A stretch of DNA of 64,000 nt from Adhaeribacter terrigena (GCF_016623615.1 NZ_JAEHFX010000004.1:308741-372740); one strand, 5' to 3'; counted from the stretch's first letter, positions 41,340 to 50,500 are shown. Numbers and translations are program-made. The notes: a model not told the origin generated them from the sequence alone.

Positions 41340-42921
41340 TGTTTTCGATTTCGGTGCAGGTACCAAACCATTTTTCTACGTTGCCGGATGGGTTGCGCAA
41401 AGGTTGGGCCTGACTTAAAAACCAGCGGTAATTGCCGTCAGCGCCCTTTAGCCGGTATTCAGCTTTGAATGGATCTCCGGTTTGTAAAGCATTTTCCCAT
41501 AAAGCTTTTAAATGTTCCAGGTCATCGGGATGAAGCAGCTTGGTCCAGATACTCGATTTATGATTGATCATGGCAAGGCCGGTATAATCGGCCCAGCGCT
41601 GGTTAAAATACTCCGGGGTACCGTCGGGTAAAGTGGTCCAGACCAACTGCGGAATAGCGTTAGCCAATTGCCTGAAATGTTCTTCGCGTTTCTGCAGGGC
41701 AATAATAACTTCCTGGCTTTGGACTAGAGCCTTTTTCTGATCGTCTATATCGGTGCAGGTTCCCAACCATAACGAAACGAGACCATTTTCGCCGCAAATA
41801 GGTACCGCTTTTGAAAGAAACCAGCGGTATTCACCGGTCTGCAGGTTTTTAAGCCGGATCTCCTGTTCATAAGATTCCTGTTTTTTTACGCATTGGGCCC
41901 ACATTTCATTAACGGCTACCAGGTCTTCCGGATGAATTACTTTTTCGCCACCACCCAACAGGTCTTCGGGCAAACCGGTATAGGCATACCAGGCTTTGTT
42001 TAAAAATTTAATGCTGTTATCCGGACCATCGCCTGCTTCGGCATACCAGGCCAGGTTTGGGAGCGCGTCCAGCAATTTTCGAAAACGGAGATTGCTTTCT
42101 TTAAGCTGTAGTTCTACATTTACCTGATCAGTTATATCGAACATGGAGCCTACCATGCGGTAAGCAATGCCATTATGATCGCGCAGGATGTAGCCCCGCT
42201 CAATTACATTGGCATACGTGCCGTTTTTGCGGCGTAACCGGTAGCTGTCGGTCCAGATCTTGCCGCCGCGTTCAATTACGCTGCTTATACCCGTAACTAC
42301 GCGTTCCTGATCTTCCGGATGAACACATACTGCCCAGTCATCCATATGCGGCAATTCGTGCATATGGTAACCAAATATATCTTTCAGATTTTCGCTCCAC
42401 CATACATGATTGCTGAGCAGATCCACATCCCAGATCACATCGGTATTGGCCTGGGCCAGTATTTCAATGCGTTCGCGGTTGGTTTCTATGTGGTGATGCG
42501 CCAGCTGCTGCATGGTAACGTCTATGGCCTGGTGCACGATGTAAAGCACTTCGCCCTGCTCATCTAAAACCGGTGCATTGGTTGCAAGCCAGTAACGCTC
42601 TTCAAAACCGCCGCCAATGCTCTTGGGGCGGCGAATGTCGTAGCGTTGCAAAGCCATGGTATGTGGTTTGCGGCGTTTAAGCACTTTCTGCAGCGACTGT
42701 CTCAGGTTAACTGAAGCCATGGCGTCCGGAAATTCCGGATTATCGGGGAATACTTCAAAAATATTTCGGTCAACAATTTTTTCCCGTCGCGTAAGGGTAG
42801 CGGCCAGGTAAGCATCCGAGGCATCCAGGATAGTAAAATTTGGAGAAAGTATGAGGTACAGGCCTGGCAATGAAGTGAATAAATTCTGGTAATTGATTGC
42901 AGTGGGAGTAGGGGCGTGCAT
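41326..42921 (-). CDS. Multi-PAS sensor protein lacking a kinase domain
   Basis: This 531-residue protein has four PAS modules and no enzymatic domain: about 10-130 ('GLYLILSPNFTILDASDAYLAATLTRRE', as in the protein at 26976), 145-275 (a PAS_3 type with 'DVIWDVDLLSNHVWWSENLKDIFGY'), 285-400 and 410-525, the last two with the PAC ending 'WFLSKAVPI/WFLSQAQPL ... GTCTDID/GTCTEIE'. It ends directly after the last PAC, where relatives continue into a histidine kinase. Small-molecule or redox/light sensing is plausible but no cofactor residue is diagnostic. Its 3' end overlaps the omega-amidase gene by 14 nt. Confidence 0.85.
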   Translation of the reverse strand: MHAPTPTAINYQNLFTSLPGLYLILSPNFTILDASDAYLAATLTRREKIVDRNIFEVFPDNPEFPDAMASVNLRQSLQKVLKRRKPHTMALQRYDIRRPKSIGGGFEERYWLATNAPVLDEQGEVLYIVHQAIDVTMQQLAHHHIETNRERIEILAQANTDVIWDVDLLSNHVWWSENLKDIFGYHMHELPHMDDWAVCVHPEDQERVVTGISSVIERGGKIWTDSYRLRRKNGTYANVIERGYILRDHNGIAYRMVGSMFDITDQVNVELQLKESNLRFRKLLDALPNLAWYAEAGDGPDNSIKFLNKAWYAYTGLPEDLLGGGEKVIHPEDLVAVNEMWAQCVKKQESYEQEIRLKNLQTGEYRWFLSKAVPICGENGLVSLWLGTCTDIDDQKKALVQSQEVIIALQKREEHFRQLANAIPQLVWTTLPDGTPEYFNQRWADYTGLAMINHKSSIWTKLLHPDDLEHLKALWENALQTGDPFKAEYRLKGADGNYRWFLSQAQPLRNPSGNVEKWFGTCTEIENNAPC

Positions 42922-43041
42922 ATAGAACAGGTAAAAAAACCATTCGGGTAGAATTTGCGCTCGTTAGTACGGCCAATATAACAACTTTAATAAAAAGAAG
43001 TGTTGTAAAATACTGGCATAAATAGTGTGTCTTATATTATG

Positions 43042-43070
43042 AAATGCTATGTTTTTCTAAATCAAAATCT
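43042..43070 (+). repeat. 29-nt intergenic element, diverged copy
   Basis: GAAATGCTATGTTTTTC then TAAATCAAAATCT in the gap between mfd and the PAS gene. Confidence 0.4.
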
Positions 43071-43098
43071 TGGCGCACCTTTTTTCCGTGAACGGCTT

Positions 43099-43126
43099 AC
43101 TTTTTACCGTTAAAACCCTAGCGTTT
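43099..43126 (-). repeat. 29-nt intergenic element supplying the mfd stop codon
   Basis: The minus strand reads AAACGCTAGGGTTTTAAC then GGTAAAAAGT. CGC-TAG within it is the last Arg codon and stop of mfd. Confidence 0.65.
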
Positions 43127-46100
43127 ATCCAGCAGCTCTGCGAAAATACCCCGGGCAGCTTTAATGGTTTTTACGTTGTCGAAGATCACGATCAGCTTGT
43201 CTTTGCTTTCTTTTAAGCGCGAAGTTTTGCTGTGTGCCTGAACATAACCAAGCACACGGCCAAAGGTTTCGGACTGAAAATATTTTTCGTTGTTTTCGGC
43301 CGGCAAATACCCTTTCATGGTTTCGCGTTTAATGGTGAGTTTCTCGAAGCCCATTTCCTGCGCATCCCACCGCAATTTCACGATCTCGATCAGCTGTACT
43401 ACTTCCCTTGGCAGCGGCCCGAACCGGTCGATGATGCTGGCCTGCAGTTTTTCCAGGCTTTGCAAATCCTTAACGTTATCGAGCTTGCTGTACAGATTCA
43501 ATCGTTCAGAAATGTTAGCCACGTAGGTTTCCGGGATCAACACTTCCAGATCGGTTTCGATGGAGCATTCGCGTACCACGTCCAGGAATTCGTTCAGCTT
43601 ATCCACATCGGTCTGGAACAGTTCGCGGAATTCACCTTCCTTGAGTTCTTTCACGGCATCGTCCAGAATTTTGTGATACATGTCAAACCCGAGGTCGTTA
43701 ATGAAGCCGCTTTGTTCGCCGCCCAGTAAATTTCCTGCGCCCCGGATATCCAGGTCCCGCATCGCTACTTTAAACCCATCGCCCAGATCCGAAAACTCTT
43801 CCAGTGTGCTCAAACGTTTACGCGCATCGGAAGGCAACCCGGACACCGGCGGCGTTAACAAATAGCAGAAAGCGCGTTTATTGCTTCGACCCACGCGCCC
43901 GCGCATCTGGTGCAGATCTGAAAGACCAAACATGTGCGCCCGGTTAATGATGATGGTGTTCGCGTTCGGAATATCCAGACCGGATTCGATGATGTTGGTG
44001 GAAACCAGCACATCATATTCGTGGTCTACGAACTGCATCATGCGTTTTTCCAGTATGTCGCCGTCCATTTGACCGTGCGCGAACGTTACTTTAGCGTCTG
44101 GTACCAGTTTCAGAATAAGGTTCGCAATTTCATCGATGTCTTTTACGCGGTTGTGCACAAAGAAAACCTGACCGCCGCGTTTCAGTTCATAACTGATCGC
44201 ATCACGGATCACGACTTCATCGAACACGTGCAGTTCGGTTTGCACACCCTGACGGTTTGGTGGCGGCGTGGCAATTACGCTTAAATCCCGGGCGCCCATT
44301 AAACTGAAGTGCAACGTACGCGGAATGGGCGTAGCGGTAAGCGTTAAAGAATCTACGTTTACGCGCATTTCCTTCAGCTTTTCCTTCGTTTTTACCCCGA
44401 ATTTCTGTTCCTCATCGATCACCATTAAGCCCAGATTTTTGAACTTCACATCTTTGCTGACAATGCGGTGCGTGCCGATCAGGATATCCACTTTGCCTTC
44501 TTCCACGCGCTTGAGCGTATCTTTTACCTGCTTCGGCGATTTGAAACGGTTTACAAACTCTACCGTGATCGGGAATTTCTCTAACCGGTCGCGGAAGGTT
44601 TTGTAGTGCTGCATGGCCAGAATGGTGGTTGGTACTAGAATGGCAACCTGTTTCCCATCGCAGGCGGCTTTGAACGCAGCGCGGATGGCTACTTCGGTTT
44701 TGCCGAAACCTACGTCGCCGCAAACCAATCTGTCCATCGGGTGCGGTTGTTCCATGTCGGCTTTTACGTCTTCGGTGGCCTTGGCCTGATCCGGGGTGTC
44801 TTCGTAAATGAACGACGATTCCAGTTCAGCCTGTAAAAATCCGTCGGCGGTGAAGGCGTAACCGGGCGCGGTTTTGCGTTTGGCGTAAAGTTTTATGAGT
44901 TCTTCGGCAATGTCTTTTACCTTTTTCTTGACCTTGCTTTTTTTGTTTTCCCACTCCGGTGAACCCAGTTTGCTCATGCTCGGCGGCGTACCTTCTTTGC
45001 CTGAATATTTGCTTATTTTATGCAGCGCATGAATGGAAACGTAAAGCAGATCGTCGTCGCGGTAAACCAACCGGATGGCTTCCTGCAGCCTTCCGCCTAC
45101 GTCCACTTTTTCCAGACCGGCAAAACGTCCGATGCCGTAATCCTGGTGCGTTACGTAATCGCCGGGTTGCAGCGTGCGGAGTTCCTTTAAAGTAAGCGCT
45201 TTGTTTTTGCTGAACTTCGGTTTGTCTTTGTAGCGGTAGAAACGTTCAAAAAGCTGGTGATCGGTGTAGCAAACCAGTTTCAGTTGGTCATCGATGAAGC
45301 CTTCGCGCAGGGAAATAAGCAAATGCTGAAAGCGCACGTCGTGGTCGAGCTCATCGAATATGGTGGTGAGGCGATCGATCTGTTTCGGCGATTCGGCGGC
45401 AATGATGTTGGTAAAACCTTTCGACTGGTTTTCGTGCAAATTAGTTACCAGTAAGCCGAAATCTTTGTTAAAGGAAGGTTGCGGATGACCGGGAAACTGA
45501 AAAACGGTAGCTTCTTTAAAGTAAAAACGTTTGCCGAATTCCAGGACGTCGAAATTCTCCAGTTGCTTTTTAAAGTCTTTGCCATTCTCGAAAAGCTGTT
45601 CCGGTTTGGAAACAATTTGCACGCCGCTGCTTTCAACCAGCATTTGCTCAAAAGCCTGCGCTGCTTTTTCGAACTGGTCTTTTATTACTTCCAGCGTTTG
45701 GCGCACGTCTTTAAACCACAGGCGCGTATTTTCCGGCAGGAAAGCTAAAAGCGATTCGCGGGTTTCCTGCAGCAGTTTGGTTTGGACGTTCGGGATAATA
45801 GAGATCTGCTTTTTGGTTTCAACCGAAAGCTGGGTGTTGGGATTGAACGTACGGATGCTTTCGATCTCGTCGCCGAACAATTCCAAACGGTAAGGCAGGT
45901 CGTTGGCATAAGAAAAAATATCGATGATACCGCCGCGGATAGCAAACTGACCGGGTTCGTACACAAATTCGGTACGCTCAAAATCATAAGTTGCCAGCAG
46001 TTCCGAAAGGAAGTTGCTATCCAGTTTTTCTCCTACTTTCGCCCCGAAGGTATTGGCTACCAGCGATTTTTTATTGATCACTTTTTCGGTAAGCGCTTCC

Positions 46101-46483
46101 GGATAGGTTACGATCAGTTCGCCTTTGGGGTGCCGCGCGCTGAGCTGGTTCAGGGCTTCGGCGCGCATGAGAATGTTGGCGTTCTCGGTTTCGTCGAACT
46201 GATAGGCTTTTTTGTAGGAAGTAGGGAAAAGCAAAGGCGTTTTCTGATCGCCGATCAGGCTCTGAAGATCTGCCAGAAAATACGCCGCTTCTTCTTTGTC
46301 GTGCAGTACAAAAATGTGGTGGTGATCTGCAGCGGTGTAAAGCGCAGACGCTAAAACGGCATCCTGGCTGCCTACGAGGCCTTTTATTTGCAAACGGCTT
46401 TTATCGGACGTGCGGAGATGTTCGGCAATGGTTTGCACCAGCCCGTCGTGGCGGTAGAGTTCAAGAAAATCAGATACTTTCAA
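43118..46483 (-). CDS. mfd: Transcription-repair coupling factor Mfd
   Basis: This 1121-residue protein has the Mfd domain order: N-terminal UvrB-like, UvrA-binding modules (about 1-420), the CarD-type RNA polymerase interaction domain ('LQPGDYVTHQDYGIGRFAGLE'), and a RecG-like motor with Walker A 'GDVGFGKT' near 588-595, 'DEEQKFG' near 689-695, 'TATPIPRTLHFSL', 'MRGRVGRS' and the TRG motif region 'RDLDIRGAGNLLG'. A C-terminal TRCF domain follows. It dislodges stalled RNA polymerase and recruits UvrA to lesions. The only fitting start is TTG (46481-46483), since an in-frame stop lies three codons upstream. Confidence 0.95.
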   Translation of the reverse strand: MKVSDFLELYRHDGLVQTIAEHLRTSDKSRLQIKGLVGSQDAVLASALYTAADHHHIFVLHDKEEAAYFLADLQSLIGDQKTPLLFPTSYKKAYQFDETENANILMRAEALNQLSARHPKGELIVTYPEALTEKVINKKSLVANTFGAKVGEKLDSNFLSELLATYDFERTEFVYEPGQFAIRGGIIDIFSYANDLPYRLELFGDEIESIRTFNPNTQLSVETKKQISIIPNVQTKLLQETRESLLAFLPENTRLWFKDVRQTLEVIKDQFEKAAQAFEQMLVESSGVQIVSKPEQLFENGKDFKKQLENFDVLEFGKRFYFKEATVFQFPGHPQPSFNKDFGLLVTNLHENQSKGFTNIIAAESPKQIDRLTTIFDELDHDVRFQHLLISLREGFIDDQLKLVCYTDHQLFERFYRYKDKPKFSKNKALTLKELRTLQPGDYVTHQDYGIGRFAGLEKVDVGGRLQEAIRLVYRDDDLLYVSIHALHKISKYSGKEGTPPSMSKLGSPEWENKKSKVKKKVKDIAEELIKLYAKRKTAPGYAFTADGFLQAELESSFIYEDTPDQAKATEDVKADMEQPHPMDRLVCGDVGFGKTEVAIRAAFKAACDGKQVAILVPTTILAMQHYKTFRDRLEKFPITVEFVNRFKSPKQVKDTLKRVEEGKVDILIGTHRIVSKDVKFKNLGLMVIDEEQKFGVKTKEKLKEMRVNVDSLTLTATPIPRTLHFSLMGARDLSVIATPPPNRQGVQTELHVFDEVVIRDAISYELKRGGQVFFVHNRVKDIDEIANLILKLVPDAKVTFAHGQMDGDILEKRMMQFVDHEYDVLVSTNIIESGLDIPNANTIIINRAHMFGLSDLHQMRGRVGRSNKRAFCYLLTPPVSGLPSDARKRLSTLEEFSDLGDGFKVAMRDLDIRGAGNLLGGEQSGFINDLGFDMYHKILDDAVKELKEGEFRELFQTDVDKLNEFLDVVRECSIETDLEVLIPETYVANISERLNLYSKLDNVKDLQSLEKLQASIIDRFGPLPREVVQLIEIVKLRWDAQEMGFEKLTIKRETMKGYLPAENNEKYFQSETFGRVLGYVQAHSKTSRLKESKDKLIVIFDNVKTIKAARGIFAELLDKR

Positions 46484-46509
46484 ACGGAATCACTTATCAG
46501 TTTCGGCTA

Positions 46510-46517
46510 CAAAGATA
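46510..46517 (-). promoter_or_regulatory. -7 element of the mfd promoter
   Basis: The minus strand has TATCTTTG, an exact TAnnTTTG, 26 nt before the TTG start; no clear -33 TTG was seen. Confidence 0.5.
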
Positions 46518-46564
46518 CTTGTTTTTGCGGGCACTTAAACCGGAAAACGAATGCCAGCGGCTTT

Positions 46565-46593
46565 GGGTTTTTCGGGCTTAAAGCATAGCGTTT
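46565..46593 (-). repeat. 29-nt intergenic element, copy
   Basis: The minus strand reads GAAACGCTATGCTTTAAG then CCCGAAAAACC, upstream of mfd. Confidence 0.65.
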
Positions 46594-46618
46594 CACCAAG
46601 AATTATATTCTAAAAAAT

Positions 46619-46650
46619 AAACCTTACAGGTTTCGGAAACTCGTGAGGTT
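46619..46650. repeat. Hairpin repeat (AAACCTTACAGGTTT type)
   Basis: AACCTTACAGGTTT and AAACTCGTGAGGTT arms (11 of 14 pair) around CGG. A related hairpin is at 53290-53324. Confidence 0.5.
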
Positions 46651-46658
46651 ACAGCCTG

Positions 46659-46687
46659 AAAACGGTAGCCAGCTGAGGCTGAAAAGT
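46659..46687 (+). repeat. 29-nt intergenic element, copy
   Basis: AAAACGGTAGCCAGCTG then AGGCTGAAAAGT. Confidence 0.55.
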
Positions 46688-46697
46688 ATTAAAAAAG

Positions 46698-46733
46698 GAA
46701 AACCCGTACCGGGTGGAGCGATACGGGTTTTCG
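46698..46733 (-). terminator. Terminator of the barrel gene at 46755
   Basis: AAAACCCGTA and TACGGGTTTT arms with a GC-rich loop; the minus strand continues into TTTTCC. Confidence 0.75.
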
Positions 46734-46754
46734 GATTAAAAAGGATAGCGTTTT

Positions 46755-47429
46755 TTAGTTGCCGCCGCCAAACATGTAGCTTAAAGAAAGCATGAAGTTG
46801 GAGTTTTTCACGTTCGGCTCTTCGCTGTCTTTGGTGTCGAAAATAGATTTCATACCACCGTTATAGCGCAAACCAATGCCCAAGCCCATATCTGACTGGT
46901 AACCAATACCGGCTACGTAACCGAAATCAAAACCAGCGAACGCATCTTCGTCTATCTGGTATTCATTTTTGTCGTCGTTTATTTTGTTGCCGTTAGCATC
47001 TCTTTTGTCTACTTTCACTTCGCCGGTAGCAGCTGCTAAGTAAGCAAATTCAGGCCCGAGCTCGAAGAACAGGCCGCCCGCGTTAATGTTCAGCAAAATA
47101 GGCAGGGAGATGTAATTCAGGTTGGTTTTTACTTCCAAGTCGGTTTTACCACCCAATTCGTTATCGAATTTATTGTTTAACTGGTAGCCTTTAGAAGTGT
47201 ATAGTAATTCCGGCTTAATGCCTAAAAAACCATCTGCATCCAGCTCATAAAGGCCTACAACGCCAAAGTGGTAGCTGGTTTTATAGTCCGGGTCGCCAAA
47301 GAAATCTTCTTTATCGCCGCCGGTAACATTAGAGTAGTTTGCCCCGCCTTTTAAGCCGAATTTAAAGCCCTGGGCATTGGCAAAGTTAAAAGCAAAGATT
47401 GCTGCAATTAGTAATAACGCCTTTTTCAT
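46755..47429 (-). CDS. Outer-membrane beta-barrel protein (PorT-like)
   Basis: This 224-residue protein has a signal peptide ('MKKALLLIAAIFAFNFANAQ', 1-20) followed by 'GFKFGLKGGANYSNVTGG', the usual opening of the PorT/OMP_b-brl_2 family. Eight amphipathic strands follow, ending 'NSNFMLSLSYMFGGGN'. Loops are acidic (for example 'KVDKRDANGNKINDDKNEYQID'-like stretch around 135-155). Members are small outer-membrane barrels; PorT itself serves T9SS, but most paralogues have no known role. It is one of three such genes within 4.5 kb (with 47688 and 50604). Confidence 0.82.
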   Translation of the reverse strand: MKKALLLIAAIFAFNFANAQGFKFGLKGGANYSNVTGGDKEDFFGDPDYKTSYHFGVVGLYELDADGFLGIKPELLYTSKGYQLNNKFDNELGGKTDLEVKTNLNYISLPILLNINAGGLFFELGPEFAYLAAATGEVKVDKRDANGNKINDDKNEYQIDEDAFAGFDFGYVAGIGYQSDMGLGIGLRYNGGMKSIFDTKDSEEPNVKNSNFMLSLSYMFGGGN

Positions 47430-47687
47430 AGTAATAGAATTTAATGGAATAATTAGTTTTATTTTGACTTTTGGTGTAGTTGTATTTCTGCTATCTATAC
47501 GTAATCGGGGAATAGAGTTGCAAAATTTATATTGCTGTTCTGTAATATTTTTTTTGTGGAATATATGATTGTGATAATTTTAATGGAGTAATTATCAGGA
47601 ATACAGGCTTTTAACGTTGGAAAGGTTTGCATGCTTTTACAGCTGTTTGACTGCTTAACTTCTTAAAATACTACCTCTATCTGGGAA

Positions 47688-48383
47688 TTATTCCGGCAGC
47701 AAATACGATACATACACCTGAAAAACATGGTTCCGGGCAGTGGGCGCAGCCGGGACTCCGGGCTCCAGGCTATCGGCATCGTCCAGTTTCCTGAAACCCT
47801 GGGAATACCGGATGCCCAGAGCCGCGCCGTTCAACGTTTGAAGCCGCAAACCGCCGGCCAGGCCAAAATCGAAAGTGCGAAGTCTGTCTTTGCTATATTG
47901 CCTTACAGGGCTGTCCTGGCTGGTTTCGGAGCCATCGGGGAAGGTTTGGGTAATAAAAGCTTCGTTGCGGTAACCAACCAGATAAGAAAGCTGCGGGCCG
48001 GCGTCCAGGAACAGAAGCCCCAGTCGGAAGTTGAACATTACCGGTAATTCCAGGTAATTCAGCCGCACCAGGCCTCCCTGTTGTTCGGAGTAAAGCAGGT
48101 TTTGCTGGCTATCTCTTATTTCTACCGGATCGCTGAAATTCTCATAACCTTTCCGGGTATAAAGCAACTCCGGCTGAATAGAGAACCAGGTATTGCCGGG
48201 ATATTGGATGTTCACCATCAAGCCGGCATGCCAGCCCAACTTGTTCTCAAAAGCGTTTTCGTTGGTGCCCTGGGCGGTCAGTCCCGTGTAATTTAAGCCG
48301 CCTTTTCCGCCAAACCGGAAACTCTGAGCCGAAGCAAACGTGGTAAAAAAAATCAGCAGCGCTGGCAGTAACAGTTTTTTCAT
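47688..48383 (-). CDS. Outer-membrane beta-barrel protein (PorT-like)
   Basis: This 231-residue protein has a signal peptide ('MKKLLLPALLIFFTTFASAQ', 1-20), then 'SFRFGGKGGLNYTGLTAQG', the same opening as the neighbour at 46755. Barrel strands 'WFSIQPELLYTRKGYENF', 'LNYLELPVMFNFRLG', 'LFLDAGPQLSYLVGY' and 'FDFGLAGGLRLQ' follow, ending 'HVFQVYVSYLLPE'. The order of strands matches the protein at 46755 block for block, so they are paralogues, though diverged. Function is unknown. The 258-nt gap to the next barrel gene is AT-rich. Confidence 0.82.
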   Translation of the reverse strand: MKKLLLPALLIFFTTFASAQSFRFGGKGGLNYTGLTAQGTNENAFENKLGWHAGLMVNIQYPGNTWFSIQPELLYTRKGYENFSDPVEIRDSQQNLLYSEQQGGLVRLNYLELPVMFNFRLGLLFLDAGPQLSYLVGYRNEAFITQTFPDGSETSQDSPVRQYSKDRLRTFDFGLAGGLRLQTLNGAALGIRYSQGFRKLDDADSLEPGVPAAPTARNHVFQVYVSYLLPE

Positions 48384-48498
48384 AGAAACAGATAGCGTTT
48401 TTTAAGAGCTTATACGTGCGATGAAAATGATTGAACGAGCAAAAAGGGAGAATGATGAAATGAGAGAATGGTAGAATGTAATAGTGGGAGAATTGGAC

Positions 48499-48578
48499 AA
48501 TGAGTGAATAAATAAGGAAGGATAATGAAACCTTGAACAATACTGTTGCTCCTTACTTTCATTATTTATTCACTCATT
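48499..48578. repeat. Inverted repeat of GAATGAGTGAAT type
   Basis: AATGAGTGAATAAATAA (48499-48515) and its exact complement (48562-48578), 17 bp each, within a 180-nt A/G-rich then C/T-rich simple-sequence stretch between two divergent genes. Confidence 0.7.
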
Positions 48579-48644
48579 CACTCATTTGCTCATTTGCCAT
48601 TGTTGGCCGTAATGCTGAAATTGCCTTTAATTTAATTTGGCTGC

Positions 48645-49724
48645 ATGCGCGTTTGGTTACTTGTATTTTTTGCCTTTTTCAGCAGCAACGTTTTTGCGCA
48701 GCGGGCCGCGCAGCCCTGGGTTTTGGGTGCGTATGCGAACGGCGGCTTTATTATTGCGCATTCGCCGCTCATGCAACATTTAGCGGTTTCGCACCCAACG
48801 GGTTTCGAATTGAATGTGCAGAAACAAACTACCGGCAAAAAAGCCTGGCACCAGCTTTACCAGTTTCCGAAAGTGGGTTATTCGCTGGTATATTTCCATT
48901 ATCATAATCCGAAACTGGGCAGATCTGTTGCGGCCAGCACCTACATTAATAAAACGCTCTGGCGCGCCCGAAAAGGCGAATTGAATTATCGTCTGGGCCT
49001 GGGAATGGCATATTTAACCGAAGGCTACGATCAGGAAACGAATCACAAAAACAGCGTAGCCAGTTCAGCCCTTAATGCAACCCTGCAAACCCGTTTCGAA
49101 TACGATTACCGGTTGGCGCCGCATTATTCTTTGCTGCTCGGTTTAGGCCTGAATCATTATTCCAACGGCGCCACTAAAAAACCAAACCTGGGCCTGAACA
49201 TTCCAACCCTGACTTTTGGCGTCAATTTTCATACCGTTCCGGCTTTTATTACCGAAACCAAAACGCTACCCGAATTCGATCCAAAACTGTTTTACACGCT
49301 CAGCACCACCGCCGGCTGGCGCCAGATCGGACCGCTCGATACCAAAAAATACCTGGTGCAATCGGTATCGTTTTCAGTTGCAAAACCCTTAAACCGCAAA
49401 AGCAACCTGGTTTTGGGAGCCGAAGCTTTTTTCGACCGTTCCCTGAAAGTGCAGCAACAAACCGATACCACGTTAACCGGCAAGCCTTTCCCGGATACTA
49501 AAAAGCTGGGCATATTTCTGGGGCATGAATTAGGATTCGGCGATCTGGCACTGGAAACGCAGGTGGGTTTTTACGCTTACCGCCCTTATAAAAACGGAAC
49601 GCCCTATTACGAACGCCTGGGTTTAAAATACCACTTCACTCCTGAGATCTTCACCGCCTTAGATCTGAAAATTCATGGCTTTGCCGCCGATGTACTGGAG
49701 TACCGGCTGGGGTATAAGTTTTGA
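48645..49724 (+). CDS. PagL-type lipid A deacylase (acyloxyacyl hydrolase)
   Basis: This 359-residue protein has a signal peptide (about 1-18, ending 'SNVFAQ'). The N-terminal ~205 residues match the PagL/acyloxyacyl hydrolase family: 'GAYANGGFIIAHSPLM', 'VGYSLVYFHYHNPKLGRSVAAS', and the catalytic stretch 'GLNHYSNGATKKPNLGLN' with His 171 and Ser 173. PagL removes the 3-O-acyl chain of lipid A in the outer membrane. The remaining ~150 residues form a second, less conserved barrel-like region ('SFSVAKPLNRKSNLVLGAEAFF', 'GHELGFGDLALETQVGFY'), so the protein is about twice the length of PagL. The usual Glu of the triad was not assigned. Confidence 0.82.
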   Translation: MRVWLLVFFAFFSSNVFAQRAAQPWVLGAYANGGFIIAHSPLMQHLAVSHPTGFELNVQKQTTGKKAWHQLYQFPKVGYSLVYFHYHNPKLGRSVAASTYINKTLWRARKGELNYRLGLGMAYLTEGYDQETNHKNSVASSALNATLQTRFEYDYRLAPHYSLLLGLGLNHYSNGATKKPNLGLNIPTLTFGVNFHTVPAFITETKTLPEFDPKLFYTLSTTAGWRQIGPLDTKKYLVQSVSFSVAKPLNRKSNLVLGAEAFFDRSLKVQQQTDTTLTGKPFPDTKKLGIFLGHELGFGDLALETQVGFYAYRPYKNGTPYYERLGLKYHFTPEIFTALDLKIHGFAADVLEYRLGYKF

Positions 49725-49781
49725 AAGCTAGAATTAGTGAATTGAATGTGGGAATTCGTGATTTTGCACAATAAAAGCGGA

Positions 49782-49874
49782 AGTCCCCCTTTAGGGGGGT
49801 GGGGGAGGATTTTTAAGTTATCTAATTTTTTTCAGAAATGTGTGGTCCTCCCCCCACCCCACCTCCAAAGGGAG
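49782..49874. repeat. C/G-run inverted repeat
   Basis: AGTCCCCCTTTAGGGGGGTG and following GGGGAGGA (49782-49809) face TCCTCCCCCCACCCCACCTC and following CAAAGGGA (49846-49873). Imperfect 28-nt arms, loop about 36 nt. Confidence 0.7.
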
Positions 49875-49953
49875 ACAAAAAATCTAGGTAACTTCAGTAT
49901 ATAAAAAGTATGCGTGAATAGTAACTTTATTCACTCATTCACCAATTCAATCA

Positions 49954-50496
49954 TTAATTCAACGAGGGACCGGGAATAACTTCCGGAGCGTTAGGAGCTA
50001 CTGTTTTCAGGCGCAGGCCCAGAATAAGCAGGTCGTATTCTTTTTCGTCTATTTCGGCCACTTTTGGCAAATGGCCCCAGATGGTAAAACCGGCTTTGCC
50101 GAATAAACCGATGCTTGGCGCATTGTGCGAGAAAATGAAGCCCAGCAATGTTTTTATTTTCAGGTTCGGGCTTAGTTTTATTACATATTCCAGCAATTCG
50201 CGCCCTATGCCCTGGCCACGGTAATCTTCGCGTAAATAAATGGCAATTTCGGCGGTATGGTCGTAAGCCGGACGGCCGTAAAAAGATTTAAAACTGATCC
50301 AGGCTACCACTTTTTCTTCTTCCACGGCTACCCAAAGCGGGCGTTTCTCCGGGTTGTGGCTTTCAAACCAGGCTGTTCTTTCGGCTACCGAAACAGGTTC
50401 GGTATCGGCGGTTACCATGCGGCCGGCAATGGTGGAATTGTAGATTTCTACTATTTCGGGTAAATCGGAAATCTTAGCGTCGCGGATCGTGATCAT
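49954..50496 (-). CDS. GNAT N-acetyltransferase (phosphinothricin acetyltransferase-like)
   Basis: This 180-residue protein opens 'MITIRDAKISDLPEIVEIYN', then has 'WFESHNPEKRPLWVAVEEEKVVAWISF', the acetyl-CoA loop 'YLREDYRGQGIGRELLEYVI' (Q/RxxGxG/A) and 'GFIFSHNAPSIGLFGKAGF'. This matches the Pat/MnaT group of GNAT enzymes, which acetylate amino acids or analogues such as methionine sulfone or phosphinothricin. The true substrate is unknown. A -7 promoter element ends 4 nt before the ATG, so the transcript may be leaderless. The last ~15 residues are Pro-rich and probably disordered. Confidence 0.85.
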   Translation of the reverse strand: MITIRDAKISDLPEIVEIYNSTIAGRMVTADTEPVSVAERTAWFESHNPEKRPLWVAVEEEKVVAWISFKSFYGRPAYDHTAEIAIYLREDYRGQGIGRELLEYVIKLSPNLKIKTLLGFIFSHNAPSIGLFGKAGFTIWGHLPKVAEIDEKEYDLLILGLRLKTVAPNAPEVIPGPSLN

Positions 50497-50500
50497 GAGG

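Noticed and set aside
49735..49955. CRISPR-like array from repeated ATTCACTCATTC units
   Set aside because: Units vary in length, lack regular spacers and form inverted rather than direct repeats; no cas genes nearby.
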